Positions 46,024-55,730 of a stretch of DNA of 64,000 nt are shown here, in pieces. The notes under the pieces were generated by a model, which had not been told where the DNA came from, searched no databases, and saw nothing but the letters and a program-made list of their open reading frames with translations. Where the stretch lies: positions 115,981 to 179,980 of the forward strand of contig NZ_CP025999.1 in the NCBI RefSeq assembly GCF_003086695.1, written 5' to 3'. Position 1 is the stretch's first letter. Every line of letters starts with the position of its first letter. Source of the stretch: Stenotrophomonas sp. SAU14A_NAIMI4_8 (GTDB lineage: Bacteria; Pseudomonadota; Gammaproteobacteria; Xanthomonadales; Xanthomonadaceae). The position numbers and the translations under genes were made by a program.

Positions 46024-47141
46024 GCCGCCGTCCTGCGCCGCGCGCTGCTGGCCATGCAGCGCTCCAGCGCGAACAGCAGCACGATGGCCAGCAGCAGCCA
46101 CGCGGTGGGCTCGCGCACCGGCGCTGTGGCGGCCGGCAGTGCCGCGCGCTGTGGCTCCTGGTCCAGGGCATTTCCCAGCCGCGGTGGCGCCGGCGGCTGC
46201 AGCGCCAGCAGCAGGGCACGCGGCAGGTGCGGATCGCGCAGCGCCTCGGTCTTGGCGACATTCCAGTCAGCGGGCAGCGACAGCAGACGGCCGCGGCCGA
46301 CGCGCTGCTGCCAGAGCAGGGGGGCGCCGCTGGCGTCGCGCAGCAGCACACTGGCGTTCGCGGCGGGCTTGGCGGCGGTCAGCACCTGGCCGCCGTCGCC
46401 CAGCCACGCCTGCCAGCGGGCGGGCAGTGCCTCGCCCCGGGTCCATACAGCGGTTTCGCCGCGCGCGGGCAGGGCATCGACAGGCAACGTATCCGGCGCT
46501 GCCTGCACGCCCCACGCGCGCTGCAGTGCGTTCACCCAGTGCTGCGCCGCGCTGGGTGCATCGGCCTGCACGCGCAGCCGCGGTGGCGCTGCCTGGGCCC
46601 GCTCCGCGGTGAGCGCGAGCGGATGCGTATGCCATTGCACCTCGCGTGACAGCTGCACCCGTGCTCCATCCAGGCCGGGTAACGGATCGGGCACGTGCAC
46701 GATCAACGGGGTGCCTGCAGGAAGCTGCGCGTCCAGTTCGCGCAGCAGGCTGGGCAGGGTGGCGCTGCCGGGTACTGGCGCTTGTTCGATGGACGGGAAT
46801 CCGGGCGCCAGCCAATGCCAGTTCGCAGCGTCGGCGCCACCGCGCAAGCCGCCCGCATCCAATCCCGGGGCAACCACGGTCCAGGCGGCAGGCACCGGCG
46901 CGGGACCGGTCAGCGCTGGCCGCGCCAGCAGCAGGGCCAGCGCTGCCAGCAACAGCAGGCGCACCAGCAGCAATGGCCAGTCATCGAAACGGATGCGCTG
47001 GCGCGGGCGGATCTGCGCGCGCAGCCAGCGCAGGGCCGCGAAATCCAGCGGCGTGTACGGATGGCGGCGGGCCAGGTGGATCAGCAGCGGCAGCAGCCAG
47101 GCAGCCAGTGCGGCCAGGCCCAGCGGGAACAGCAGGTTCAT
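46020..47141 (-). CDS. BatA-type membrane protein
   Basis: 373 residues from ATG 47141. N-terminal BatA domain: FPLGLAALAAWLLPLLIHL, RRHPYTPLDFAALRWL and LLLVRLLLLAALALLLARPAL, two helices; then a soluble periplasmic part and a C-terminal helix (AWLLLAIVLLFALERCM). Common third or fourth gene in MoxR/DUF58 operons. The upstream open frame to 48041 is a shadow. Confidence 0.82.
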   Translation of the reverse strand: MNLLFPLGLAALAAWLLPLLIHLARRHPYTPLDFAALRWLRAQIRPRQRIRFDDWPLLLVRLLLLAALALLLARPALTGPAPVPAAWTVVAPGLDAGGLRGGADAANWHWLAPGFPSIEQAPVPGSATLPSLLRELDAQLPAGTPLIVHVPDPLPGLDGARVQLSREVQWHTHPLALTAERAQAAPPRLRVQADAPSAAQHWVNALQRAWGVQAAPDTLPVDALPARGETAVWTRGEALPARWQAWLGDGGQVLTAAKPAANASVLLRDASGAPLLWQQRVGRGRLLSLPADWNVAKTEALRDPHLPRALLLALQPPAPPRLGNALDQEPQRAALPAATAPVREPTAWLLLAIVLLFALERCMASSARRRTAA

Positions 47142-48034
47142 GCGCTGCCCCGGCGGCCGAACAGGGCCTGCAGTGGCTGGTCCAGCGGTTGGTCGAGCCA
47201 GCCGATGGCGCTGGCGATACCGCTGGCCTGTAAGCGTGACTGCAGGGCGGTGCGCGCGGCAGCGAAGCGCTGCAGGTAATCGCTGCGGATTGCAGCGCCA
47301 TCGCCCAGCAGTTCGTCGCCGGTTTCCGGATCGCGGAAGCGATGGCCGGCATCGAACGGGAAGTCGCGTTCGTCGGCGGTCAGGATCTGCAGCAGCATCA
47401 CCTCGCGGCGCGCGCCGGCCAGTTGTTCCAGCAAGGCGATACCGGCTTCGTCGAAGCCGTCGCCGATTGCCAGCAGCAGATCGCCGGGGCGCACGCGCTC
47501 CCACAGCGGGCGCAGGCGCTCGGCCACCGGCCACGCGCCACGGGCCTGCAGGGCATGCAGTTGCAGATGGATGCGATCGCGCTGGCGTGCACCGCTGGCG
47601 GCCGGCACCAGTTGCAGGCCATCGCCATTGATTGCCAGCAGGCCGAAGCGGTCGCCCTGCTGCAGGGCCAGTTCCAGCACACACGCGGCAACGCCACGCA
47701 TGTGGTCCAGGCGCGTGCGCTGTGGCGCGGCACGGTCGGCCTGGCCGGCCGAGGCGGTGGCGTCCAGCAGCAGCCAGACGGTGATCGGGCTCTCGCGTTC
47801 GGATTCGCGCACGAAGAAGCGGTCCGAGCGGGCGTACAGCTTCCAGTCGATCTGGCGCAGCGCGTCGCCCGGCTCGTAGGCGCGGTACTGGGCAAACTCC
47901 AGGCCGGCACCGCGGCTGCGGCTGGCGTGCTGGCCGATGCCGCTGGCGCCGCTGGCCAGGCGCGGCGACAGCCGCAACGTGCGCAGGCGCGCACGCAGGT
48001 CCGGCGGCAGGGTCAGCGGGATGGCGGCGCTCAC
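47138..48034 (-). CDS. DUF58 protein
   Basis: 298 residues. Start is GTG at 48034, 7 nt after the moxR stop. DUF58 core: RGAGLEFAQYRAYEPGD, LRQIDWKLYARSDRFFVRE, VWLLLDATASAG (vWA-like MIDAS remnant), then GDRFGLLAINGD. Cytoplasmic partner of MoxR ATPases. Overlaps batA by 4 nt. Confidence 0.9.
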   Translation of the reverse strand: MSAAIPLTLPPDLRARLRTLRLSPRLASGASGIGQHASRSRGAGLEFAQYRAYEPGDALRQIDWKLYARSDRFFVRESERESPITVWLLLDATASAGQADRAAPQRTRLDHMRGVAACVLELALQQGDRFGLLAINGDGLQLVPAASGARQRDRIHLQLHALQARGAWPVAERLRPLWERVRPGDLLLAIGDGFDEAGIALLEQLAGARREVMLLQILTADERDFPFDAGHRFRDPETGDELLGDGAAIRSDYLQRFAAARTALQSRLQASGIASAIGWLDQPLDQPLQALFGRRGSA

Positions 48035-48041
48035 GCGGCAA

Positions 48042-49025
<984 letters not shown>

Positions 49026-49038
49026 GGCGGTGTTCCGA

Positions 49039-49746
49039 TCAGTTGTTCAGTGCGTACATCACGATGTTGACGCCGAAACGGGTGTTGTCTTCGGCCAGGA
49101 AGCGCTTGTTGCGCCAGTCGTAGTCCCACTCGCAGCCGTAATCCTTGTTGCTGTAGAGCACGCCCAGGCGGCCATCGACCTCGATGCCCTTCAGGTAGTC
49201 GTGCACCAGGTCGTCGCCCCAGCCGTTCAGTTCGAAGCTGGTGGCGGGCGGACCTTCGGGGAAGCGGAAGAAACTGCGGTACAGCGCGTGGCTGTTGGGC
49301 AGCTTCTGCAGTGCCTTGGGCCCGAACAGGCGCGCCATCTGCGCTTCGAACGAGGTGGCGAACAGGCCGTCGATGTCATGGTTGCAGTCATCGACGAAGA
49401 CGAAGCCGCCGTTGCGCACATAGCGCACGAAGTTCTGCCGTTCGGCGGCGTTGAACTCCACCAGGGTATGCCCGGCCAGATAGCAGAAGGGCGCTTCCAG
49501 CATGCGTGGATCGGCCAGGGCCACCACGTGTTCCTGCGGGTCCACGCGCAGCGAGGTGTAGTCGATCAAGGACGTGATGAGGTTGGACGGCATGCGCGCG
49601 TCCACGTCCCAATCGCCGGAATCGTACTGCAGGCGGGTGAACCAGAAGTCGTAGCGGGAACTGCGCGGGCCCGCCTGCGCCCACGCTGGCAGCGCCGCCG
49701 CCGAAGCGGCAGCGGCCAACCAGCGCAGGCAGGCCCGGCGATCCAT
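49039..49746 (-). CDS. DUF4159 exported protein
   Basis: 235 residues. N-terminus MDRRACLRWLAAAASAAALPAWA: a signal peptide with twin Arg. Body YDFWFTRLQYDSGDWDVD, LADPRMLEAPFCYLAGH, GGFVFVDDCNHDI, NGWGDDLVHDYLKG and GVNIVMYALNN: DUF4159 (GATase-like fold). Start overlaps the PmbA stop by 1 nt (TGATG). Confidence 0.85.
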   Translation of the reverse strand: MDRRACLRWLAAAASAAALPAWAQAGPRSSRYDFWFTRLQYDSGDWDVDARMPSNLITSLIDYTSLRVDPQEHVVALADPRMLEAPFCYLAGHTLVEFNAAERQNFVRYVRNGGFVFVDDCNHDIDGLFATSFEAQMARLFGPKALQKLPNSHALYRSFFRFPEGPPATSFELNGWGDDLVHDYLKGIEVDGRLGVLYSNKDYGCEWDYDWRNKRFLAEDNTRFGVNIVMYALNN

Positions 49747-51080
49747 CAGACGGCGTCGGACAACGAGGTGAAGGTGAAATCGCGCAGCTTCATCGGCGGG
49801 ATCATCATCACGAAGCTGGATTCGTCACCGGCCACGCGCACCGGCTTGCCCAGCTCTTCGATGTTGTTGAGCATGATGACCGGCGATTCGTTGAAGCGGA
49901 AATTCTTCACCGGGTGCTTGATCTGGCCGTTCTCGATGTAGAAGGTGCCGTCGCGGGTCAGGCCGGTCAGCAGCACGGTCTGCGGGTCGACCATGCGGAT
50001 GTACCAGGTGCGGGTGACCAGGATGCCCTTCTGGGTGCCGCGCACCAGCTCGGCGGTGCTCTTCTCGCCGCCGCTCATCAGCAGGTTGCCCGGCGTGGCC
50101 TTGGCGGTCTTGCCCTGCTTCTGCGCCCAGAAGCGCGAGTAGTCCAGGTTGGCCACCTTGCCGTTCTCGATGATGGCCATGCGCTCGCGCGGCATGCCTT
50201 CGCCATCCCACGGCAGCACCGGCGCTTCCGGGTGCCACGGGTCTGCGTACATGCTCACGCGCGGGTCGTACACCTGCTCGCCCAGCTTGTTGCCGCCGCC
50301 CTTCTTCGACAGGAAGCTGCGGCCTTCGTCGGCCGAGCGGGCGCTGAAGAAATTCATCATGAAGCTGATCAGGCCGGCCGCTGCGGCCGGCTCCAGGATG
50401 ACCGTGTACTTGCCCGGTTCCAGCGCCTTGGCCTCGGCCGATTCGGTGGCCTTGCGCATGGCGATGCGGATGTCCTGCTCGGCCTTGAAGTCGGCGGCGT
50501 CCTTCAGGTTGCGGCCGACCCAGCCCGAACCGCGGCCGTCCTCGGTGCGCACGGTGCAGGTGTAGTCGAAGCTGGTGGTGCGCTGGTAGCCGAAGTTGCC
50601 ATTGCTGTTGGCCGTGGCATAGAAGCCCTGGCCATCTTCCAGGAAGCCGGCGGCGATCAGGCCGTTGCCACGGCACGGGGCGATCGAATCGGCGGCGACC
50701 TTGGCCCGGAAGGCCGGATCGATGGCGGCGGTGGATTCGCTGAAGGTGGGACTGGCGCGGTAGGTCTGCTTGCCGATGGCCGGCATGAATTCCGGGTTTT
50801 CCGGGGCCAGGCGGGCCAGATCCTCGGCGCGGCGCACCACGCGTTCCAGCGCGGCATCGTCGAACTCGTTGATCGAGGCGGTGCCCACGCGCTTGCCGAA
50901 GGCCACGGTGACGGCCAGTTCGGTGTTGTCGACAATGCCGCTGGTGGACACGTTGTTCAGCGCGAAACGGATGTTGCCGTTGAGCGAACCGACCAGTACG
51001 GCGCTGCACTCATCGGCCTTGGACAGGGCGATGACCTTGTCGAGGATGGCCTTGGCCTGGGCTTCGGTGAAGATACTCAT
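49746..51080 (-). CDS. PmbA/TldE-family protein
   Basis: 444 residues. TldE-like: no HExxxH; GLISFMMNFFSARSADEGRSF and RDGTFYIENGQIKHPVKNFRF typical of the family C-terminus. No signal peptide. Probable partner of the TldD proteins upstream in a heterodimeric metallopeptidase like TldD/TldE, which processes unfolded or modified peptides. Third gene of the operon. Confidence 0.88.
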   Translation of the reverse strand: MSIFTEAQAKAILDKVIALSKADECSAVLVGSLNGNIRFALNNVSTSGIVDNTELAVTVAFGKRVGTASINEFDDAALERVVRRAEDLARLAPENPEFMPAIGKQTYRASPTFSESTAAIDPAFRAKVAADSIAPCRGNGLIAAGFLEDGQGFYATANSNGNFGYQRTTSFDYTCTVRTEDGRGSGWVGRNLKDAADFKAEQDIRIAMRKATESAEAKALEPGKYTVILEPAAAAGLISFMMNFFSARSADEGRSFLSKKGGGNKLGEQVYDPRVSMYADPWHPEAPVLPWDGEGMPRERMAIIENGKVANLDYSRFWAQKQGKTAKATPGNLLMSGGEKSTAELVRGTQKGILVTRTWYIRMVDPQTVLLTGLTRDGTFYIENGQIKHPVKNFRFNESPVIMLNNIEELGKPVRVAGDESSFVMMIPPMKLRDFTFTSLSDAV

Positions 51081-51101
51081 GGTGTAAGGGCTCCTGACCG
51101 G

Positions 51102-52736
51102 TCAGCCGAGGCTGCGTGCGGTGTTGATGACGTTGATGCCGTTGAAGCGCGCGGTGGACGAGCCGTGCGAGACCGCCGAAACCTGGCCGGGTTGGCCCTT
51201 GCCGTCGAAGAACGACCCGCCCAGGCGGTAGTCGCGCTCGTCGGCCACGGCGGTGCAGGCGTTCCAGAATTCCGGCGTGCGGATCTGGTAGGCCACGTCT
51301 TCCAGCATGCGGGTGATCTGCCCGTTCTTGATCTCGTAGAACAGCTGGCCACCGAACTGCGCGTTGTAGCGCTGCTGGTCGATCGAGAACGAACCGTCAC
51401 CGATGATGTAGATGCCGTTTTCCACGTCCTTGATCATGTCGGCCACGCTGAGCGGGGTCTTGCCCGGTGCCATCGACACGTTGGCCATGCGCTGGAACTG
51501 CACGCTGGACCAGGAATCGGCATAGCAGCAGCCGTCCGATTCAGTCTTGCCCAGGATATGGGCCTGGTCGCGGATGGTCTGGTAGTCCACCAATTTGCCG
51601 TTGCTGATCAGGTCCCAGCGCTTGCACTTCACGCCTTCATCGTCATAGGCAACCGCGCCCAGGCTGCCCGGCTGGGTCTTGTCGGCGAAGATGTTCACCT
51701 GCTCGCTGCCGTACTGGAAGTGCTGCTCGCGCTTGTCCAGGGTGGCGAAGCTGGTGCCGGCGTAGTTGGCTTCGTAGCCGAGCACGCGGTCCAGTTCCAG
51801 CGGGTGGCCGATCGATTCGTGGATGGTCAGCCAGGTGTGCGACGGGTCGAGGACCAGGTCGTACTTGCCGGGCTTCACCGACGGCGCCTTCAGCTTCTCC
51901 TGCGCCTGCCTGGCGGCCGCGATGGCGTCCTCCTTCATGTCGTAGGACGAACCGTAGTTCACCACGCCGTTGGGGGTGAGCACCTTGCCGGCGGCGGCGC
52001 CGTCCAGGTACTCGTAGCCCAGCCCCATCGGCGCGGACAGGCCTTCGCGGGTGCGGAACTTGCCGCTGGCCTTGTCGATGGCGGTGACCGTCATCGGCGC
52101 CCAGATGCGGTGCACGTCCTGGTCGATGTAGGAACCATCGGTGGAGGCGAAGTACTTCTGTTCGTTCACCAGGAACAGCATCGAGTTGACGAAGCTGGCA
52201 CCGGCGCCCATCGCCGCGGCGTTGACGTCCAGCAGCAGGTCGACCTTTTCCTTGATCGGCACGTCCATGGCGTTCTTGCGGATCGGGGTCTTCCAGCTGA
52301 CCTCGCCCACGCCCGGTGCCTTGGCCAGCTGCACCGGCGCGGTCTGCACGCCGGCGTTGGCCTTGGCAATCGCGGCGGCCTGCTGCGCGGCGCGGGCCAC
52401 GTCGGCGGTGCCCAGCGCATTGGTGGCCGCAAAGCCCCAGGCACCGTTGACGATCACGCGGATGCCCACGCCAGTGGACTCGGTGTTCACCACGTTCTGC
52501 ACCTTGTCTTCGCGGGTGATCACGAACTGCCGCAGGTAGCGGCCGATGCGCACGTCGCAGTAGGTGGCGCCGGCGCTGCGCGCGGCCTGCAGGGCGGCGT
52601 CGGCCAGGCGCTTCTTCAACGCCGGGTCCAGGCTGGACTGCAGCTGCTCGGCGGCGATCGCCTTGCCGAAGAAGGAGGGCACGATCAGGCCACCCGCGGT
52701 AAGCCCGGTCAGGGCCAGGAAGTCACGTCTTTGCAA
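51102..52736 (-). CDS. TldD-family metallopeptidase with Tat-like signal, copy 1
   Basis: 544 residues, starting at a TTG (52736; GGAGAGC 4-10 nt upstream) where the paralog has ATG. N-terminus LQRRDFLALTGLTAGG is a twin-arginine-like signal, unusual for TldD (usual size 480, cytoplasmic). Zinc motif HESIGH (306-311) in LTIHESIGHPLELDRVLG; Cys in CCYADSW, and GSFFDGKGQPGQVSAVSHG near the end. About 70% similar by eye to the next gene. Confidence 0.9.
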   Translation of the reverse strand: MQRRDFLALTGLTAGGLIVPSFFGKAIAAEQLQSSLDPALKKRLADAALQAARSAGATYCDVRIGRYLRQFVITREDKVQNVVNTESTGVGIRVIVNGAWGFAATNALGTADVARAAQQAAAIAKANAGVQTAPVQLAKAPGVGEVSWKTPIRKNAMDVPIKEKVDLLLDVNAAAMGAGASFVNSMLFLVNEQKYFASTDGSYIDQDVHRIWAPMTVTAIDKASGKFRTREGLSAPMGLGYEYLDGAAAGKVLTPNGVVNYGSSYDMKEDAIAAARQAQEKLKAPSVKPGKYDLVLDPSHTWLTIHESIGHPLELDRVLGYEANYAGTSFATLDKREQHFQYGSEQVNIFADKTQPGSLGAVAYDDEGVKCKRWDLISNGKLVDYQTIRDQAHILGKTESDGCCYADSWSSVQFQRMANVSMAPGKTPLSVADMIKDVENGIYIIGDGSFSIDQQRYNAQFGGQLFYEIKNGQITRMLEDVAYQIRTPEFWNACTAVADERDYRLGGSFFDGKGQPGQVSAVSHGSSTARFNGINVINTARSLG

Positions 52737-52767
52737 GGCTGCTCTCCACGTCGAAGGATGGGAAGAC

Positions 52768-54399
52768 TCAGGCGCCGAGACTGCGCGCGGTGTTGATGAT
52801 GTTGATGCCGTTGAAGCGGGTGGTGGACGATCCGTGGGAGACCGCCGAGACCTGGCCGGGCTGGCCCTTGCCATCGAAGAACGAGCCGCCCAGGCGGAAA
52901 TCGCGTTCATCGCAGATGGCGGTGCACGCATTCCAGAATTCCGGCGTGCGGATCTGGTAGGCCGCGTCCTCGACCATGCCGGTGATCTTTCCGTTCTTGA
53001 TCTGGTAGTACAGCTGGCCACCAAACTGCGCGTTGTAGCGCTGCTGGTCGATGGAGTAGGAGCCGCGGCCATGGATCCAGATGCCGTTCTCCACGTCCTT
53101 GATCATGTCCTCCACGCTGAGCGGCGTCTTCCCGGGCGCCAGCGAGACATTGGCCATGCGCTGGAACTGCACGCTGGACCACGAATCGGCGTAGCTGCAG
53201 CCGTGCGAAGCCTCGCGACCGAGGATGTGGGCCTCGTCACGGGTGGCCTGGTAATCGACCAGCACGCCATCGCGCACCAGGTCCCAGCGCTGGGTCTTCA
53301 CCCCTTCGTCGTCGTAGCCGACCGCGCCCAGGCTGCCCGGCTGGGTCTTGTCGGCGAAGAAGGTGACGATGTCGCTGCCCCAGCGGAAGCCGGCATCGCG
53401 CTTGTCCAGCGTGGCGAAGCTGGTGCCGGCGTAGTTGGCCTCGTAGCCCAGCACGCGGTCCAGTTCCAGCGGATGGCCGACGTTCTCGTGGATGGTCAGG
53501 AACAGGTTGGACGGGTCCAGCACCAGGTCGTACTTGCCGGGCTTCACCGAGGGCGCCTTCAGCTTCTCGCGCGCGTGGCGGGCGGCGGCAATGGCGTCCT
53601 CGACCGGGTCATAGGAATCGCGGTACGCGGTGATGCCGCCGGGCAGCTGCACCTTGCCGCGTGCATCGCCATCCAGGAATTCGTAGCCCATGCCCATCGG
53701 CGAGGACAGGCCGGCACGGGTGCGGAACTTGCCGCTGGCCTTGTCGATGGCGGTGGCGGTGAAGGGCAGCCAGATGCGGTGGATGTCCTGGTCGATGAAC
53801 GAGCCGTCGCTGGAGGCGAAGTACTTCTGCTCGTTGACCAGGAACAGGGTGGAGTTGATGAAGTCGGCGCCGGCATCCAGCGCGGCGCTGTTGAGCGCCA
53901 GCAGCAGTTCCACTTTGTCCTGGATCGGTACGGCCATGGCGTTCCTGCGCACCGGCGTCTGCCAGCGCACGTCGCCCACGGCCGGGGTGGGGGCCAGTTG
54001 CACGGGGTGGGTCTGGATGGTCGCGTTGGCGCGGGCGATGGCGGCTGCCTGCTCGACGGCCCCGCGCACGGCGGCCTCGGTCTGCTGGTGGGTGGCGGCG
54101 AAGCCCCAGGCGCCATTGACGATCACCCGCACGCCCACGCCGGACGACTCCCGGTTGGTCACGTTGCCGACCTGGTGCTCGCGGGTGATGATCGACTGGT
54201 TGAGGTAGCGGCCGATGCGCACGTCGCAGTAGCTGGCCTTGGCGCTGCGGGCGGCGGACAGGGCCACCTCGGCCAAACGCCTGCGCTGGGCGGTATCAAC
54301 CGGCGCCAGCAGCTGCTCGGCCGCGATCAGCCGCGAATGCGGCAGCACCAGGCCCGCCAGGCCCAGACCGGAAAATGCCAGGAACTCACGTCGTTGCAC
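52768..54399 (-). CDS. TldD-family metallopeptidase with Tat-like signal, copy 2
   Basis: 543 residues, ATG 54399. MQRREFLAFSGLGLAGLVLP is a twin-arginine-like signal. HENVGH (304-309) is the metal motif; then GYEANYAGTSFATLDKRD and RFNGINIINTARSLGA. First gene of the nine-gene operon; the upstream 700 nt are repeats. Tandem duplicate of copy 1. Confidence 0.9.
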   Translation of the reverse strand: MQRREFLAFSGLGLAGLVLPHSRLIAAEQLLAPVDTAQRRRLAEVALSAARSAKASYCDVRIGRYLNQSIITREHQVGNVTNRESSGVGVRVIVNGAWGFAATHQQTEAAVRGAVEQAAAIARANATIQTHPVQLAPTPAVGDVRWQTPVRRNAMAVPIQDKVELLLALNSAALDAGADFINSTLFLVNEQKYFASSDGSFIDQDIHRIWLPFTATAIDKASGKFRTRAGLSSPMGMGYEFLDGDARGKVQLPGGITAYRDSYDPVEDAIAAARHAREKLKAPSVKPGKYDLVLDPSNLFLTIHENVGHPLELDRVLGYEANYAGTSFATLDKRDAGFRWGSDIVTFFADKTQPGSLGAVGYDDEGVKTQRWDLVRDGVLVDYQATRDEAHILGREASHGCSYADSWSSVQFQRMANVSLAPGKTPLSVEDMIKDVENGIWIHGRGSYSIDQQRYNAQFGGQLYYQIKNGKITGMVEDAAYQIRTPEFWNACTAICDERDFRLGGSFFDGKGQPGQVSAVSHGSSTTRFNGINIINTARSLGA

Positions 54400-54521
54400 A
54401 GCGTCTCTCTCTCACTTCCGTGCGGCTGGCAACGGGCCAGGCCGATCACGTCAACTCTCCGACTTTCGCCAGCGCGGGGCGTGGCGGCAAGTGACTGCAG
54501 TCATGGGTGGGGAGGGTTTCG

Positions 54522-54540
54522 GCAGGGCTTGCAGCCCTGC
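54522..54540. repeat. Palindrome GCAGGGCTTGCAGCCCTGC
   Basis: Found again at 55044-55062 (inverted form) and 63012-63030. Each copy stands beside a purine-rich microsatellite and a long hairpin. Confidence 0.7.
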
Positions 54541-54607
54541 ACCTGCTTGGGGCAACGGCAACGGCCAGAGCCAGAGCCAGAGCCAGAGCGGCATTCCGTG
54601 GGTGGGC

Positions 54608-54703
54608 GGGGCGGTGTCGGATTGCGGGGACGCCGTGAATCCGTCCATGGAGGCTTGGCAGCCGCATCCATGCGGCTGACACCCCGCAATCCGACACCGC
54701 CCC
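54608..54703. repeat. Long hairpin element 1
   Basis: 22-bp perfect arms (54608-54629 with 54682-54703) enclosing 52 nt that contain TCCATGGA and GCCGCATCCATGCGGC. Preceded by an AGAGCC microsatellite (about 54562-54582). Confidence 0.85.
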
Positions 54704-54765
54704 ACCTCTGACAGATTCCTGCAGCTGTTGGGAACTGCGATGGTTGTCCGCGCGGCTGTTGGTAG

Positions 54766-54785
54766 GTGTCGACCTTGGTCGACAC
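54766..54785. repeat. Palindrome GTGTCGACCTTGGTCGACAC
   Basis: 8-bp arms (GTGTCGAC/GTCGACAC) around CTTG-type loop. Second copy at 63242-63261. Confidence 0.7.
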
Positions 54786-54810
54786 ATCTGTCAGATATCG
54801 AAATAAATCT

Positions 54811-54849
54811 GGGGTCAGATCCCGTTGCGTAGCAACGGGATCTGACCCC
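54811..54849. repeat. Palindromic repeat GGGGTCAGATCC...GGATCTGACCCC
   Basis: Intact member of the family that the transposon split at 10271-10304; inner part CGTTGCGTAGCAACG. Confidence 0.8.
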
Positions 54850-54883
54850 GTGCCGTTCCGACAGATCGCGGTCAACTGTCGAA

Positions 54884-54985
54884 GGCGGGGTGGGTCCGGT
54901 TGAGGGGGCGTGAGCCGCATGGATGCCGCGACCAAGCCCCCATGGATGGGTTTACGGCGTCCCCCTCAACCGGACCCACCCCGCC
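54884..54985. repeat. Long hairpin element 2
   Basis: 25-bp perfect arms (54884-54908 with 54961-54985) and 52-nt loop in inverted orientation relative to element 1. Confidence 0.85.
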
Positions 54986-55115
54986 TACCCACAGGAAACC
55001 AGCTTTTGCTGTTGCTTTGGCCGTTGCCGTTGCCTCTGCAGGTGCAGGGCTGCAAGCCCTGCCCAACAATCCCCCCTCGTGCACAATGGGCCGACTCCGC
55101 CTGGACCCCGCCCTG

Positions 55116-55730
55116 ATGTCGAGCAAGCCGTATTCAGAAGCCTGCGAACGCAACCGCGAACCAATCGCCGCGGCGCTCGACCCGTGGATGGGCGATCGCC
55201 ACCGGGTGCTGGAAATCGGCAGTGGTACGGGCCAGCATGCCGCGTTCTTCGCCGAGCGCTGGCCGTGGCTGCGCTGGCAGCCGAGTGATCACCCCGACCA
55301 TCTGCCGGGCATCGAGGCCTGGCGCGCCGAGGCCGCGTTGCTGAACCTGCTGCCGCCGCTGGCGCTGCAGGTGGAACTGCCGCCTGCGCCGGGTCTGGCG
55401 CTGCCCGAAGGCAGCACCTTCGACGCCGCATTCAGCGCCAACACGCTGCACATCATGGGCTGGGACTACGTGCAGGCCTTGTTCGCCGCTCTGCCGCCGC
55501 TGCTGCGCCACGGCGCGTTGCTTGCGGCGTACGGCCCGTTCAATTACGGCGGCCGCTACACCAGCGACAGCAATGCGCAGTTCGATGCCTGGCTGAAGGC
55601 GCGCGACCCGCGCAGCGGCATCCGCGACGTGGAAGCCGTGCAGACGCTGGCCGCGGACAACGGCTTCACCCGCCTGCGCGACGTGGCCATGCCAGCCAAC
55701 AACCGACTGCTGCTGTGGCGGTTGGGGTGA
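55116..55730 (+). CDS. DUF938 SAM-dependent methyltransferase
   Basis: 204 residues from ATG 55116 (ATG 55086 possible). KPYSEACERNREPIAAAL is the DUF938 start; VLEIGSGTGQHAAFFAERWP is motif I; SANTLHIMGW and YGPFNYGGRYTSDSNAQFDAW follow. Substrate unknown. Converges with hipA, stops abut. Confidence 0.88.
   Translation: MSSKPYSEACERNREPIAAALDPWMGDRHRVLEIGSGTGQHAAFFAERWPWLRWQPSDHPDHLPGIEAWRAEAALLNLLPPLALQVELPPAPGLALPEGSTFDAAFSANTLHIMGWDYVQALFAALPPLLRHGALLAAYGPFNYGGRYTSDSNAQFDAWLKARDPRSGIRDVEAVQTLAADNGFTRLRDVAMPANNRLLLWRLG

Noticed and set aside
49914..52796. 960-codon plus-strand frame
   Set aside because: Antisense of the pmbA/tldD genes, which have clear motifs.
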